Shown here piece by piece: positions 22,273 through 33,920 of a stretch of DNA of 64,000 nt. The translations under genes were made by a program, and so were the position numbers. A model generated the notes under the pieces. That model was not told where the DNA came from and searched no databases. It saw only the letters and a list, made by a program, of their open reading frames with translations. The first letter of the stretch is position 1; each line of letters begins with the position of its first letter. The stretch comes from Monodelphis domestica (Eukaryota > Chordata > Mammalia > Didelphimorphia > Didelphidae). Location: contig NC_077228.1 of assembly GCF_027887165.1 (NCBI RefSeq), positions 185,591,643-185,655,642 on the forward strand, read 5' to 3'.

Positions 22273-22472
22273 TTCTTTTTAAATCCCTTACTTTCTATCT
22301 TAGAATTGATATGAAGACTCCAAGATAGAATCAAGTATTGGTTCTGAGGGCTAGGCAATTGAGATTAAGTGACTTGTGTAGGGATCACACAGCTAAGAGG
22401 TGTATGAGGCCAGATTTGAACCCAGGACTTCCTATCTCTGGGCCTGGCTTTCTAAGCCACCTAGCTGCTCTT
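22273..22472 (-). mobile_element. tRNA-derived marsupial SINE, full length
   Basis: It begins 'ttaaatcccttactttctat' and ends 'ctttctaagccacctagctg', just downstream of the 7SL copy. Confidence 0.87.
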
Positions 22473-22726
22473 AATATCTATGTTTTGAATTAATTTCAAT
22501 TATGAAATGAATAATTTTAGCTCTGAAATCTTAAGTACAGGTTTCAACACCTGGATCATAGGTAGAGACTTCTACTCTGCTCATTATTAGGATATCTCTT
22601 TCAGTTTTTGGCTTTAAGGAAAGGGATTACACATATCCATGATCCTTTTCCCTAAGACTTTGTTTTCATATTTCATTATCTTCCTTTTAAATTATTAAAT
22701 GGAGATGAAGTTCTGTCTCTCTCTCT

Positions 22727-22908
22727 CTTTTTAAAACCCTTACCTTCTGTCTTAGAATCAATATTGTGTATTGGTTCCAAGGCAGAAGAGCAGTAAGGGT
22801 TAGGCAACAATGGGGATTAAGTGACTTGCTCAGGGTCACATGCCTAGGAACTGTCTGAGGGTCACATTTGAACCCAGAATCTCCACTGAGCCACCTGGTT
22901 GCCTCTCC
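22727..22908 (-). mobile_element. tRNA-derived marsupial SINE
   Basis: It reads 'aaaacccttaccttctgtct', then 'ttggttccaaggcagaagag', and ends 'ccactgagccacctggttgc'. A short deletion lies near 22885. Confidence 0.88.
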
Positions 22909-23334
22909 ATCTTCTTTTAGTGATTAAATAACTTCTCTAGAATTTTTAGAGAACTACAATAGATTCCTTGGACTCTGAAAACATATGAATGGTTGTTTGA
23001 TGAAGATGACTGGTTTCCCTGACATCCCATGAAAGCTCCCTTAAACTTTATTGTGACAGTGGACACTTTCTAGCCAATCAAAAATGGGTCAAGATTGCAG
23101 AATAAATAAGCCTTCAAAGTACAGCTCTTGACAGGCTCGATTAAAGGGCAACAAAACTGCTGAGACTTCAAGAAAAGACAAAAGGTGGATTTGTTACTTC
23201 TCCACAAACAGCATTTCCACTGCATTCTGGTTAGCTCAGATAACAAGCAGAAGATTAGAAACATAAGAAATTTTATCAACTTAAATTTTTATTTAACTAA
23301 GAACTAACCACATAGAACCAAACTATAAGTAATT

Positions 23335-23460
23335 GATACTAGGATCATAGGGTTTAAGAACTGGAAAGCATCTTTGTTATTATCCAGTCCAACTCCCTCA
23401 TTTTACAGAGGATAAAAGTGAGGCCTGGAGAGATTAAATGGCCTACTAAATTAGGACCAT
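23335..23460 (-). mobile_element. MIR/THER-type SINE remnant
   Basis: 'tccagtccaactccctcatt' is followed by 'ttacagaggataaaagtgag', the reversed order of the therian SINE 5' half. Confidence 0.6.
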
Positions 23461-23759
23461 ACATATAAGCATTCCAAATGGAATGTTTTCCCCACCACTG
23501 TAGGCTTTTAATTATGCTTTCTTGCTTCCCCCCTGGTCTCTGTCTTCTTTCTGTTGCAGAAGAGGTATTACTAGTCTTTATGAAAATGGAACCATTTTCT
23601 TGCCATGCTGATTAGATTTTCTCCCACCTTTTCCAGGATCTAGCTGCAGCAATCATTCCCTCTCTTTCATGCATGTTCAATTGTTGCTTAATAGCTTAAA
23701 AAAAATCAGCCTAAGGTATATTCGTGTCTCTTTGATCCTTATAAAGCCTTCTACTGACC

Positions 23760-25146
23760 CTTCCATTTCATCTTTCTCCTCTGACAGCAAAATTTCCTGA
23801 AAGAGTTGCCTACACTTAGAGCTTCTATTTCTTCACTACCCACTCTCTCAACTTCTTGCCATCTGGCTTCTTGGCCCCACAGTGCTTTATCACCAGTGAC
23901 TGTCTAATCACCAAATCCAATGGCTTTCTTCAGTCCTTTACCTTCTTGTCTTCTCTGTAGCACCTGACACTAATGATCACCCTTCGTACTAGATTCTCTC
24001 TACTGCAGAAGACTCTGATTCTGATGTTAAATGAGCTAAGGTATTGAACGTCCTTGGGCTTCAATTTTATCGTCTAGAAAATAAGGGGGTGAGAACAGAT
24101 GACCTCTGAGGTGCTTCTAGAGTTAGTCCTACAATCATTGGCTTCTGAAATCTGGTTTTCCTCTATCTCTTTTAATTCTTCCTTCTCTGCTTCCTTTGCT
24201 GACTCTTTGCTTCTCTTCCTTATCTCAAAAGGTGAATGTTCCCCAAAGTTCTGTCTTTGGTTCCCTATCCTTTGTTCCTAGAGACTTTCTTCAACTATAA
24301 TTTCTAAACAGTTGGAAGAGACTCCCAGAACTCAATCTCCAGCCCTCAGGCTCTCTTCTGATCATGCCACTCCTTTGCTCAAAAAAAATCTCCAGTGGCT
24401 CCTTCTTGCTCCCCAAGAAAAGTTCAGATTCCTTTGGCTTTCAATGCCCTTCACAATCTCATACTGTTCCATCTTCTCAGGTTTATTTCATGTTCTTCCT
24501 CTCCATACATTCTAAATTCCCAACAAACTGAGTCGTTCTTCTGTTCCTTTTTATACTCCCTCCCTTCTCTTTGTTTTCCATAGTCCTTAAGTCCAGATGG
24601 GGAAATCTCCTCTCTTCTCTTTGATGCATACTAATTTTTATAGACCTATACCAAAAATGACATGAATAGGTCCTGGGCCTGGAGTATGGAAGACCTTAGT
24701 TTGAATATAGCCTCAGACACTAGCTATGTGATCCTATGCAAGTCACTTAACCCTGTTTGCCTTGGTTTTCTCATTTGTAAAAATAAGCTGGAGAAGGAAA
24801 TGGTAAGCCACACCTTTTATCCTTGCCAAGGAAATTCCAAATGAGGTCACAAAGAGTTGGACATGATTGAAATGACTGAACAACAATGAAATGACATTTC
24901 TTCTATAAAGCCCTTCTAGTTCCCTGTGTTGGTAATGATCTTCCCTCTCCAACATCACTTGGCCTTGTAATTCCCTAAAACATGAATTATATATTATCTT
25001 GTGTCAGAATCATTTGGGTGCGTGCCCTAATTTCTTGCTGGAATGGAAGCTCCATGACGGCAGAAGCTGTCTTAACTAAACCTTGTCTCTCTCTCCATAG
25101 ACATCACAGAGCTCTGTACATAGCTGCCCATCACTGGGTGTTTACT
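23760..25146 (+). mobile_element. Long L2 remnant with RT motif, split by a Mar1 SINE
   Basis: The L2 ORF2 trace includes 24230-24260, read as VPQSSVFGS, close to the non-LTR reverse transcriptase motif GVPQGSVLGP. The 3' region follows ('atgccactcctttgctcaaa', 'aatgcccttcacaatctca'). After the SINE at 24645-24890 it resumes and ends near 25145 with 'gaatggaagctccatgacgg'. There are many stops; it is non-coding. Confidence 0.75.
24645..24890 (+). mobile_element. Mar1-type CORE-SINE inside L2
   Basis: 'tttgccttggttttctcatt', 'ggagaaggaaatggtaagcc' and the tail 'caaagagttggacatgattg' with aacaacaa. Confidence 0.85.
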
Positions 25147-26245
25147 GAGAAATCAGTTGTGTACTAAATTTAACTTTAGAAGTAATTATCTGAGATATTG
25201 AGTACTTTGGCACCGAGGGATGGTTAGGAATCTATTGTGGCAGCAGCCCAAATTAATGTATCTCAAAATCTTCCATTAGGTTGGCAAAGCAATGTATTAA
25301 GGCCAGTGTTATCACCATCCATACTTGGCAGATTTTAATTTTTTTCAAAAATTGATATTATTTTGAAAACAATTTAGTCACATTATATAACTCAGGGGTA
25401 GAGTATCCAAACTTTTAACTAAAGTGAAATGAATGATCCTAGTAGGTTACTTTAAATGTGCAGATTGAAAGATAAGAAGTTGGGTATAGGAAAAGTCAGA
25501 TTAATAAGATAATTTCATTACAGTATCTTCAGGCTAGCCTAAATTTTTCATTAAAGTTAAGAGAACAGCAACTCTTTCTCTGTAGAGAAAGGTAAAAAAA
25601 CAAAACAAAACCCAAGAAGTGTGGGCAAAAATAGCCATGCACCTTCATTAATGATATATAATAGGAGCTTCTTTGTTATAAACATCATCAAATCTGTAAA
25701 GTGTTTCCCCGCTTGCCTTGGAAGTCAAAGCAAGATGATTCTTCCACCTAGTATTAATAGATGTGTAATGGAAATGTGGCTTGATGAGAGCATTTAATGA
25801 GGAATACATGACTCTGGACATTCTGGGGACAGCAGTGACAGCGAGCCTCATCCTATTGCCTGAGGCATGCCTTCCATCAGAAATAACAATTCAATTTCTG
25901 CAAAGACAGTGACAGATGCCACTTTCAGGAAAGGGACTGTATGGATGGAGCCCATTATCTTGCTCAATGCTCGGGCAGTGTAATTCCAAGCACCTTTCCT
26001 TTTTAATTAGAGGCTGGAGAGATACTGACCTAAGGAGTTTATTATTTACTATTCCTTGCCTCCAAAAGTCCACGTTGTTAATGAAAGAGCCAAATTATTC
26101 ACATTCCCTGCCAAACTCTGCTTCTTTCCCCACCTCCTCGACATCTCATACTAGTCAATTATTTGTTCTGAAAGCTTAAGACAGGGACATTTTCACATAT
26201 TAACATTTCACTCAGAAGCTCAGAGTTAGAAGGGAAATCACTCAT
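25147..26245. promoter_or_regulatory. Repeat-poor block; 25640-26050 resembles a conserved noncoding element
   Basis: No repeat is recognised. The interval 25640-26050 contains several CG pairs and homeodomain-like sites ('gcatttaatgagg', 'tttttaattagaggctg'). The short ORFs here carry no domain. Regulatory function is inference from texture only. Confidence 0.3.
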
Positions 26246-26249
26246 AGAA

Positions 26250-26482
26250 TAATCTGAGTAGTTCTCAAACTTTGGGGTCTCAGAACCTCTTTATACCATT
26301 AAAATTATGGAGGAACTCCCCTCTATGGGTTTTGTTTATATGAATCATATCTACTATCATTTACCACAGTTGAAATCAAAATGTCTAAATATTACAATGA
26401 AAATAGTTTTGGTCCCATGGACCCCCTGAAAGGGCCTTGGGAACCCCTAGGGACCCTGGATCATACTTCGAGAATTTCTGAT
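26250..26482 (+). mobile_element. hAT/Charlie-like DNA element
   Basis: The left part 'gttctcaaactttggggtct' and right part 'catacttcgagaatttctga' form imperfect inverted ends. Internal 'atggaccccctgaaagggcc' is shared with the copy at 44108. Confidence 0.7.
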
Positions 26483-26759
26483 CTAATTCAACTAGTACCT
26501 GAACAGAAATTCCCTCTGAATATCCCAGATACACAGTCATGCAGACTGCATTTGATATCTCTAGCAATGGGAAATTTATTAAGTTCATTGCCTCTTTGGG
26601 CAGCCAATTGTACTTTTGAGCAAATCTAATCATTAAGTTTGTCCATACTTTGGGCCTCAATCTGAATCACGGCAACATCTACCTACTGCTCTTAATTCTG
26701 CTTTTTGGGATAAATAGAATGAGGCTGATTCTTCTTCCCCAGGGCCGACCTTCAAATAT

Positions 26760-26930
26760 ATTTTTTTAACCCTTACCTTTTGTTTTAGAATTGACAGTCA
26801 GTAAGGGTTATGTAATTGGGGTTAAGTGACTTGCCACACAGCTAGGAAGTGTCTGAGGCCATATTTGAACCAAGGACCTTCTGTCTCCAGGCCTATCTCT
26901 TTATTTACTGAGTCACATAAATTGCCCCAC
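26760..26930 (-). mobile_element. tRNA-derived marsupial SINE with internal deletion
   Basis: 'ttaacccttaccttttgttt' leads almost directly to 'gtcagtaagggttatgtaat', so about 25 bases of the usual 3' region are missing. Confidence 0.82.
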
Positions 26931-27190
26931 TTCAAATACTTCTTTGTCAAAGACAACTCTCTTGTCCCACCTATATCTTCTCCATAGTAAATGCCCTTGA
27001 TTTCGTCAAATGATCCTTATCCAGGCTAGTTATTGGTCACTGTGTAGATATTTTAGCTTCTTATCAATGGTCTTCATAAAATGTATTGCCATGAAATAAA
27101 TACAAATGTGACAATCCATGGACTACCTCCAAATTTCCCCTGTTCTAGGCATCATCCTTTAATAATGTAGCATCAAATAGCAAGAGGTTG

Positions 27191-27222
27191 TTTTTTTTTG
27201 TTTTGTTTTGTTTTGTTTTTAT
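27191..27222. repeat. (GTTTT)n run
   Basis: T-rich with about four GTTTT units, in otherwise unassigned intron. Confidence 0.85.
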
Positions 27223-27572
27223 CTGTGATAGGACAGACTGATGGGCAGATGTTGGTCACACTGGTGACCCTAGCAAGAATCTGAAATCCATTAATGCTCT
27301 GTTTCATCCACTAGGTCTTTTTTTTGTGTGTAAACTTCTATTGAACCCTACCTCCCCCATAGAGAACAATCTTAACTCTATAGATTGTAGTTTAGAGCCA
27401 AGAAAAAAGCAAAAAGGGTCTCACTTCAGTAAAAATAGATGCCAGAAATTCCACAAACTAAAGCTCAAGTACTTAACATATAGGAAAGCCATCCAAGCTC
27501 TGGGAATGGAAAACCCATTCAAAACTTACTCTTACTTTATAGTTTTAATAAGTTTAGTTATATATAAATATT

Positions 27573-27576
<4 letters not shown>

Positions 27577-27669
<93 letters not shown>

Positions 27670-27679
27670 CCTCCCTCCT
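27577..27679. repeat. Long pure (CT)n microsatellite with (CCCT)n edge
   Basis: About 44 uninterrupted CT units run to 27665, then CCCT units. In STXBP4 transcript orientation this is (AG)n. The plus ORF with a long Leu-Ser run is a translation of this tract. Confidence 0.97.
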
Positions 27680-27814
27680 ACATCTCAGGACAACTTTGTT
27701 TTTCCCTTAGTGACATGAAAAGTGTACTCACTGTATACAGTAGTTATGTTTAATAAGTATTTATTGAATGAATAGCTGAATGGTTGAAATGACTTTTATT
27801 TTTTATTTGTTTAC

Positions 27815-28008
27815 TTTTTAAACTTCTACCTTCTGTCCTAGTAGCAATTCTAAGACAGAAGAGTGGCAAAGTGGCAAGGGCTAGGCATTTGGGTTTAAGT
27901 GACTTGCCTGCGATCATAAAACTAGGAAGTTTCTGTGGCCAGATTTGAACCCTGGTCTGCTTGACTCCAGGTTTGGTACTTTATATACTGTGCTACTTAG
28001 TGACTCCT
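27815..28008 (-). mobile_element. tRNA-derived marsupial SINE
   Basis: 'aaacttctaccttctgtcct' to 'actgtgctacttagtgactc', with the core 'aagtgacttgcctgcgatca'. Confidence 0.82.
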
Positions 28009-28439
28009 GAAATGATTTTTAGAAGTAGGTACATTAAAAGCTGTCCTCTCTACAAATTTAGCACAGGGATAAAGTCTTTTAATATGTCAATAGCCCTTAA
28101 ATAAAGACAGCACTGTATAAGAGCATAGTGTAATATTTGATATTCACAAGGGAGGTATCATTTGATCAAGAACAAATAAAATTTGGTTAATTACACTGTT
28201 AAGAAAACCTACACCTGTGTGATACACAGGAGAAAATTTTCCATCAAAATGGTTAAATTAAGACATCTTTGGTGCTTAATGGGGTATAGAAGTAAGCTTT
28301 TTTTATCTGGAAAATTCACATTTATGGAAAGCTTTATTTCCCAATGATGCTGGACAACTGCAGTACTGCTGTCTATTAAGATTTCCCTCCTTAACTATTT
28401 TACCTCCCAGTCTCTAGAAAATGACTCTCTATAATCAGA

Positions 28440-28734
28440 ACAAAGTCTTCATTCTGTTGTAAAAACAGAGAGCAAGTTGCCTTTGGCTTTGTATTCAAAG
28501 CACCTGGCACAGAAGAGGTTCTTAAGAAATACTTACTGACTTTTTAAAAATTAACCAGTAAGCATTTATTAAGTACTTCTTGTATACCAGAATGCACACC
28601 TGCACATGGATGCTTAAAGGAATCTTTTAATTGAATTCAATTCAATATAATGCACATTTATCAGGGGTCTACCATGTACAAAGCACTGGGAAGAATACAA
28701 AGATAAAACAATGTTGTCTCTGTCCAGAAGAAGC
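28440..28734. mobile_element. L2 3' end fragments in opposite orientations
   Basis: A plus tail ('aagcacctggcacagaagag') is followed by reversed tails at 28553-28620 and 28630-28734 ('aagcactgggaagaatacaa'). Confidence 0.6.
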
Positions 28735-28920
28735 TTGCTTGGATGGACAGCCAGGCCTTGAGAACCCAAGCCTTGGGTTCCAATCTAGCCACAGATACTT
28801 CCTAGCTGTGTGACCCTGGGCAAGTCACTTGACCCCCATTGCCTCACCCTTCCTGCTCTTCTGCCTTGGAACCCATACATAGGATTGCTTCTAAGACAGA
28901 AGGTAAGGGTTAAAAAAAAA
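28735..28920 (+). mobile_element. tRNA-derived marsupial SINE
   Basis: Core 'gtgtgaccctgggcaagtca', 'ttcctgctcttctgccttgg', tail 'agacagaaggtaagggttaa' and A9. Confidence 0.9.
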
Positions 28921-29211
28921 TGTATATGGGATTAACTATGTGCTTTATCTTTAAATTTCCTTTTTCCTTCCATGATGCACATGGTGTATCCCTAAGTAAT
29001 AACCCTTTTCTAGGACTCTTGAAAGGGTTGTAGGTGGGAGAGCAAAAGAGCAAAACATTTTGTCAGTCCTTCCTCTGAAATGCTTTGCTCCTGGGTCTTT
29101 CCTTAAATAATTGCCAGCTTAAAGGCATTGTACTGTCAATCTCTCTACCATGCCTATAATTCTGTATATTTGTCACCCTGCTGTTTGTGGAGTGTGTTTT
29201 GTTTGTCTTTC

Positions 29212-29330
29212 TTTTTTTTTATTTTCAACTGTTACCCTTTGTCTTAGTAACAATTCTAAGACCAAAAAGCATCAAAGGCTAGGCAATTGGGGTTAAGTGA
29301 CTTGCCCAGGGTCACACAGTACTGTACAAC
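29212..29330 (-). mobile_element. tRNA-derived marsupial SINE, 5'-truncated
   Basis: It starts with T8 and 'actgttaccctttgtcttag' and stops after 'gcccagggtcacacagtac', lacking the head. Confidence 0.8.
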
Positions 29331-30190
29331 AGGGAAGACTTGAGAAAAGAAAAAAAAATCAAACTTGTAATGCAAAAAAAAAATTGTATACAATATCAAT
29401 AACATGGTAAAAATGAACAAGTTTGAAAATGTAAAGAATTCAGTGCTGACCAATCACGAACCATATTTCAGAGGTCTGATATGAAACATTTACCTGTCTC
29501 ATGGCAGAGAAAAGAACAAAATGGAAATGTACATTTCTGCACATGGGCAATGAAGGAATTAATTTTCTTTTCAGTCTGGACATATTTGTTAGAAGGGCTT
29601 TGCTTTTCTTGTTTACAGTATAGGGAAAGCACTTAGAAGAAAGAGAAAATTAGTGCTTGTTAACTGAAAAAAGTTAATCAAAATTCTAAAGAAGAAAGTA
29701 GAAAGGAAGAAGGAAAAAAGGAAGGAAAAAGAAAGAAAAGATAATATATCTGAAAGTTTATCACCCTGTGGCCAAACCAATGATGCATTTCTCTTACTCA
29801 GTCAGGCTGATGCTCAGATAAAAGACAGTCTATTCCTGAGCCCATATGCAAAGCCTCTAAGCATCCTGGAACCTTCTAGAGTACACATTCCACTAGCATA
29901 GATTTTGAGAATTCAGGGTTACTTCTAAGTCACAATGAAGCACCAGAGTTATATAGTAGTGGGAACTAACTATCTACATGTACCTTTAAAGATCTGTGGT
30001 CTCTAGGTATTCCCTCTCCTGATTCTGATTCAAACACTTCCATGCCTTAGGTATCTGGATTTTAGGAGTTGCTGTACCTAAAAAAATCATTACTGAGTAG
30101 TTCTCCTGCTAATCATGAGGGCTTATACAAAATATGCATTTTTAGTTTGGACCATAGGGAACTCCCAGTGTGGAAACTCACTACCCTGAC
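29331..30190. other. Stretch with no recognised feature except a purine tract
   Basis: A GA-rich run lies at 29690-29745 (gaagg and gaaag units). Otherwise I see nothing assignable. Confidence 0.45.
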
Positions 30191-30194
30191 TGTT

Positions 30195-30735
30195 CCTTAA
30201 AGTCTCAGCAAGTAATTTAGGCACTGAGAATTTACATGGCCACCTCATGGTTACAGAGTTAGTATAGGTCTGAGGCAAGACTTGAAATTTTCTTGGCTCC
30301 TGGGCTAGCCCCTTTTCTACTACGGTCCATCATATTTTCATATTGCCCCCAAAGAAGTCTAGCAAATATAATTTTCCCCTAAAGAGACATAGATATCCGT
30401 CTAATACCCTGAGAAATTTTGCTGGAGGTAACTTTCAAACTCTTCTAATGTGGGCCAATATAGGAAGGGAGCTCCTCAGAAAACAACAGACTTGCTTTAG
30501 ATTTTGCTATTACTAGCAAAAAATGAAAAATTCTAATGATGACAGTTTTATAAAAGGGATGAATAAAAGCTTGGAGACTTTTCCAAAGAAGAGTCTAAAG
30601 AAATATTTATGCTTCAAAAGATCAAGAGATTCCCACAAGACTCACCCTAAATTTATGATCTAATGAGATAATGTTTGCAAAGTGCTTAGCAGAGTGCCTG
30701 GTATGTGGTAGGTGCTTAGTAAATGCTTACTGAAA
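30195..30735. mobile_element. MIR remnants (- at 30195-30340, + at 30655-30735)
   Basis: The first shows reversed MIR order ('gaggcaagacttgaaatttt'). The second is a plus MIR/L2 tail 'aaagtgcttagcagagtgcc'. The DNA between is unassigned. Confidence 0.5.
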
Positions 30736-30869
30736 GGGTTAGGAAAAGCCTAATTGTAGACTTACTTTTGGGCTTATCCTAATAGTGAATGGTTTCTATG
30801 TTAAGGCACTGGAGGCATATGAGATGACATCATTTTCCTTTTATTCTCTAAGAAAGAAAATTCCAACAT

Positions 30870-31155
30870 ACACTAACATATTGATAGAAGCACTTTGGGT
30901 AGGAGCAAAAAACTGGAAGCAAAGTAGATGTCTGTAATTTGGGGAAGCTGCAGTACATGAATATAATGGACTATTACTGTGTGGTAAGAAATGATGAGCA
31001 TGAAGAATACTGAGAAGCATTCAGAGACTTACATGAACTGAAGCAGAGTGAAGTAAGCAGAGTTGGGACAACAATATACACATTGACTACAACAATGGAA
31101 ATGATAATAAAACAATAAAAAATGAATTTTGAAAGATTATAAAGAACAAGTATGA
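30870..31155 (+). mobile_element. Older L1 ORF2/3'UTR remnant
   Basis: 'agcaaaaaactggaagcaaa', 'ggactattactgtgtggtaa' and 'gaactgaagcagagtgaagt' match the ORF2 end. The copy stops abruptly near 31155 at 'aagaacaagtatgac'. A related L1 3'UTR continues at 33145. Confidence 0.75.
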
Positions 31156-31775
31156 CACCTGTCTTGGGGAAAATTCAACAAAGGCAAACTGAGGTACATT
31201 CTTTCTGAGCAGGACAAAAGTTTATTAATAGGACACTGAACTAATTAAGAAAGACCTGGAGATGTAGCCATTTATTTTTATAAAGCTAGAACAAAGAACA
31301 GAGCAGGGTAGATGACATCATGGGGTTGAGGACAACATGATTGGTTACACAGCATGACTGGTTAGAAGTTGGGAATTGAGGGGCTAGCAACAACCCCCTC
31401 CAGTGACTAAAGAAGTGTTCATTGTTTGAGTCCACCTGCAAGGTCAAAGATAGCAGGTCAGAATTCTTTAGATGGCAAACCAGACATTCTTGATGGATAG
31501 TTTGGTGTTGTGAAGATACTAAACCAGCCTCCCTGGTATCCACTCACATCCCCCAAGGATAGAAGAATTCCTTGAAGAAAGAACAGAACAGTGATAAGCA
31601 GAAGAACTAGATGTCTGAACTTCACTCATTACAGACCAGCTGAATTTCTGATCTAAGTTCAGAGACAAAGTACCATGACTTGGGCAGTTATAGGGCAAAT
31701 TCTGTATATAGGGTCTATAAAAAATGATACAGAATCAATTTAATCTCCTTACTCCAAAGAAGAGATATGAGGAGA
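31156..31775 (-). mobile_element. Unclassified insert, possibly LTR-like
   Basis: It interrupts or abuts an L1. In minus orientation there is AATAAA close to an end reading '...ccccaagaca', as expected for the R-U5 side of an LTR. I could not find matching target duplications or a TG partner end, and there is no viral coding sequence. It may be another repeat class. Confidence 0.25.
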
Positions 31776-31779
31776 CAGT

Positions 31780-33140
31780 CAATAAGAATTTTATTAAACA
31801 CTTATCATGTGCTAGGCCAGCTGGAGAGTCAAAGAAAGGTAAAAACTTCCCCTTCTGTGAAGAAATTCATAATATAACGGAGGAGTAAAAACTACATACA
31901 AGTAAATACTGTACATTTACAGAAACAAGTTTTTATTCCTGCATTATATTGTGAATTCCTTGAGGGCAAGGACAAATTTTGCTTTTATATATATATATGT
32001 ATATATATATATAAATTTGTATATAAATATGTAAGGCATTATATAACAATATATATAATAAACAAATTATATATAATCCATCATATTCACATATAAATAT
32101 GAGAAATTGGAGATAATTGAGAGATAGAAAGCCCAAGCATCAAAGGAGATTATGGAAGGCTTTTTATAGAAGGCTGAATTTTAAGTTAGCCTTGAAGGAA
32201 GCAGGGAAGCTCAAAGATAGAGATCAGGAAGGAAAGCATTCCAGGTATGGGGGGCAGCCAATGAAAATGCATGGAGTTGGGAGATGGTGAGGAGTAGCAA
32301 GGAGGCCAGTGTCAGTGGATTGCAGAGTATATGGTGGCAAGTATGAGTAAGAAGACTGGGAAGGTAGGAGCAGGCTAACTTATGTAGAGCCTTGAATGCC
32401 AATTAGAGGATTTGATGTTTAATCTTGGAGATGATGGGAAACCCCTGTAGTTTATTAAGTTGGGGGTGGGGTGGGGTGACACAGTCAGACCAATGTTTTA
32501 GGAAATTCAATTTGAAAGCTGAATGGAGGATGAACTTGAAGTAATGAGACTAACCAAGAAGCTAATGCAATAATCTAGATGTGAGGCAATAAGGGTCTGT
32601 ACCTGGGTGGTGGCATTATCAGAGGGAAGAAGGGAATGGAGAGGAGAGTTGTTATGGAGGTAAAATTTTCAGATCTTGGCAATAGTTTGGATGTGTAGAG
32701 TAAGAATGAATAAAGAGTCAAGGATGACACCTAGATTTAGGTGACTGAAAGGATGTCTGTACTCTCCTGAGAAACAAGGGAATTCAGAAAAGCAGATAGT
32801 TTGGAGCAGAAAGAGAATGAATTCAGCTTTGGGATACAATGAATTTAAGATGTCTATGGAACATCCAGTTCAAGATGTCCAATAAGCAGTTAGAGATGTG
32901 TGGCTAGAGGGCAGCAGAGAGGTTAGGAGATGGATAAGTAGATTTGAGATTCAGCAGCATAGATAATTGAATCCATGGGAGCTGATGAGATTATTAATGA
33001 AAATAGTAAAAGAGAAGAGAAGAGGGCCCAGGACAGAGTCCTGGGGAAAGTGACCATTAGTGATCATGACCTAGATAAAAATCCAGCAAAGGAGATTGGG
33101 AAGGAGTAGTCTAATAGGTAGGAGGAGAATCAGGATACAA
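31780..33140 (-). mobile_element. Long L2 ORF2 remnant
   Basis: In reverse it follows L2: the tail ('tttattaaacacttatcatg'), then 'gcattccaggtatgggg', then ORF2. The minus strand near 32870 gives DILNWM-like residues and near 32980 SSHGFN-like residues, next to the L2 reverse transcriptase active site. A (TA)n run at 31985-32013 and a plus L2 fragment at 31930-31985 interrupt it. Confidence 0.72.
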
Positions 33141-33144
33141 TAGT

Positions 33145-33470
33145 ATAAAACAAATTTAGAAAGACTAGACTATCAAAAAGAAGAAAGTGATTGCCACACC
33201 TGCCTTACTCCTTTGCAGAAGCAGGTCCATGTATCTGGAACATGGCATGCATGTTCAGACTTTTTTGATGAATTGATTAGTTTTGCTGATTTAAAAACAA
33301 AATCAACTTTTTTCTTCTTTTCCATTCTTTTTCCTTTAAAAATGTTTACTTGTTATATGAAATAGCTCTCTGGGAAGAAAAAGGAAAGGGGACACTGGGA
33401 GAAATTCTGGTGATGTAAAAATACAAACTACATGGACAAAATATGTATTTTAAAAATATACTGATCCCTT
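33145..33470 (+). mobile_element. L1 3'UTR remnant
   Basis: It parallels the L1 3'UTR at 35090-35390: 'cctttgcagaagcaggtcca' against 'catttgcagagggaagaggt', then 'cagacttttttgatgaattg'. It is probably the continuation of the copy ending at 31155. Confidence 0.65.
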
Positions 33471-33772
33471 TAGTTTGTACTTCAGTTCAGATGTTCAACA
33501 CTAGGTTGAGGTGATAATTCCCCCTCCATTTTATTTGAGCATAGCTTCCCCTGGAATTCTTCCTAGACCTTTTCCCTGCATGAGTCTCTCAGTATCAGCA
33601 CATAAATCATGCAGAATATAAAACTGGTGAGGCTTCACTTCTTGTTACTAATTTTTGTAACCTCTGAGAGGGCTTGAGAGGGTGTTTTAGTTTTGCTGAT
33701 TGTCTTCAACTGCCAGGTTTGCTCCAGATGTGGGAAAAAAAGTGCTGACTTGGTTGGGATGCTTGGACTTAC

Positions 33773-33830
33773 TTGATAAAGTATTTGATTCCATCTGCTG
33801 TGTAAGCTTCCTCCCATCCATAAGGTAGAC
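33773..33830 (-). CDS. STXBP4: STXBP4 penultimate exon (WW domain first half)
   Basis: This 58-bp minus-strand exon is bounded by an acceptor ('cattatag', AG at 33831-33832) and a consensus donor 'gtaagt' (33767-33772). It starts with two bases of a split codon (xGT, consistent with Cys), encodes LPYGWEEAYTADGIKYFI, and ends with AA. Spliced to the exon at 12697 it gives YFI-N-HVTQTTSW, an uninterrupted WW domain with the signature Trp in GWEE and the second Trp in TTSW. The 18 residues match human STXBP4 exactly as I remember it. WW domains bind proline-rich ligands; the partner of this one is not evident from sequence. Flanking DNA is L1, L2 and MIR debris, which makes the intact 58-bp frame stand out. 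The exon before it is not in the window, so the gene is partial here. Confidence 0.93.
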
Positions 33831-33920
33831 CTATAATGAGAAGAAATCAGAAAAACTTCTTTGATAAAGTAACTCTATGCCATACACTTAATAAAATAAA
33901 GCAACTTGACTTCAAAGGTG

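Larger units (their letters stand above)
12698..33772 (-). other. STXBP4: Last intron of STXBP4 (21,075 bp)
   Basis: The intron is defined by donor gtaagt at 33772-33767 and acceptor cag at 12700-12698, read on the minus strand. It splits an Asn codon after its second base. It is filled mainly with SINE, L2, MIR and L1 remnants, several microsatellites and a 7SL retropseudogene, listed separately. Most L2 and Mar1 insertions here lie on the plus strand, antisense to the gene. Confidence 0.85.

Noticed and set aside
27326..27718. 130-residue ORF with a long Leu-Ser repeat
   Set aside because: It is the translation of a (CT)n microsatellite.
31156..31775. Solo LTR of an endogenous retrovirus
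   Set aside because: Only one LTR-like end with a poly(A) signal is seen. No matching terminal dinucleotides or target duplication could be located, and no viral coding sequence is present. It is kept only as a low-confidence unclassified insert.
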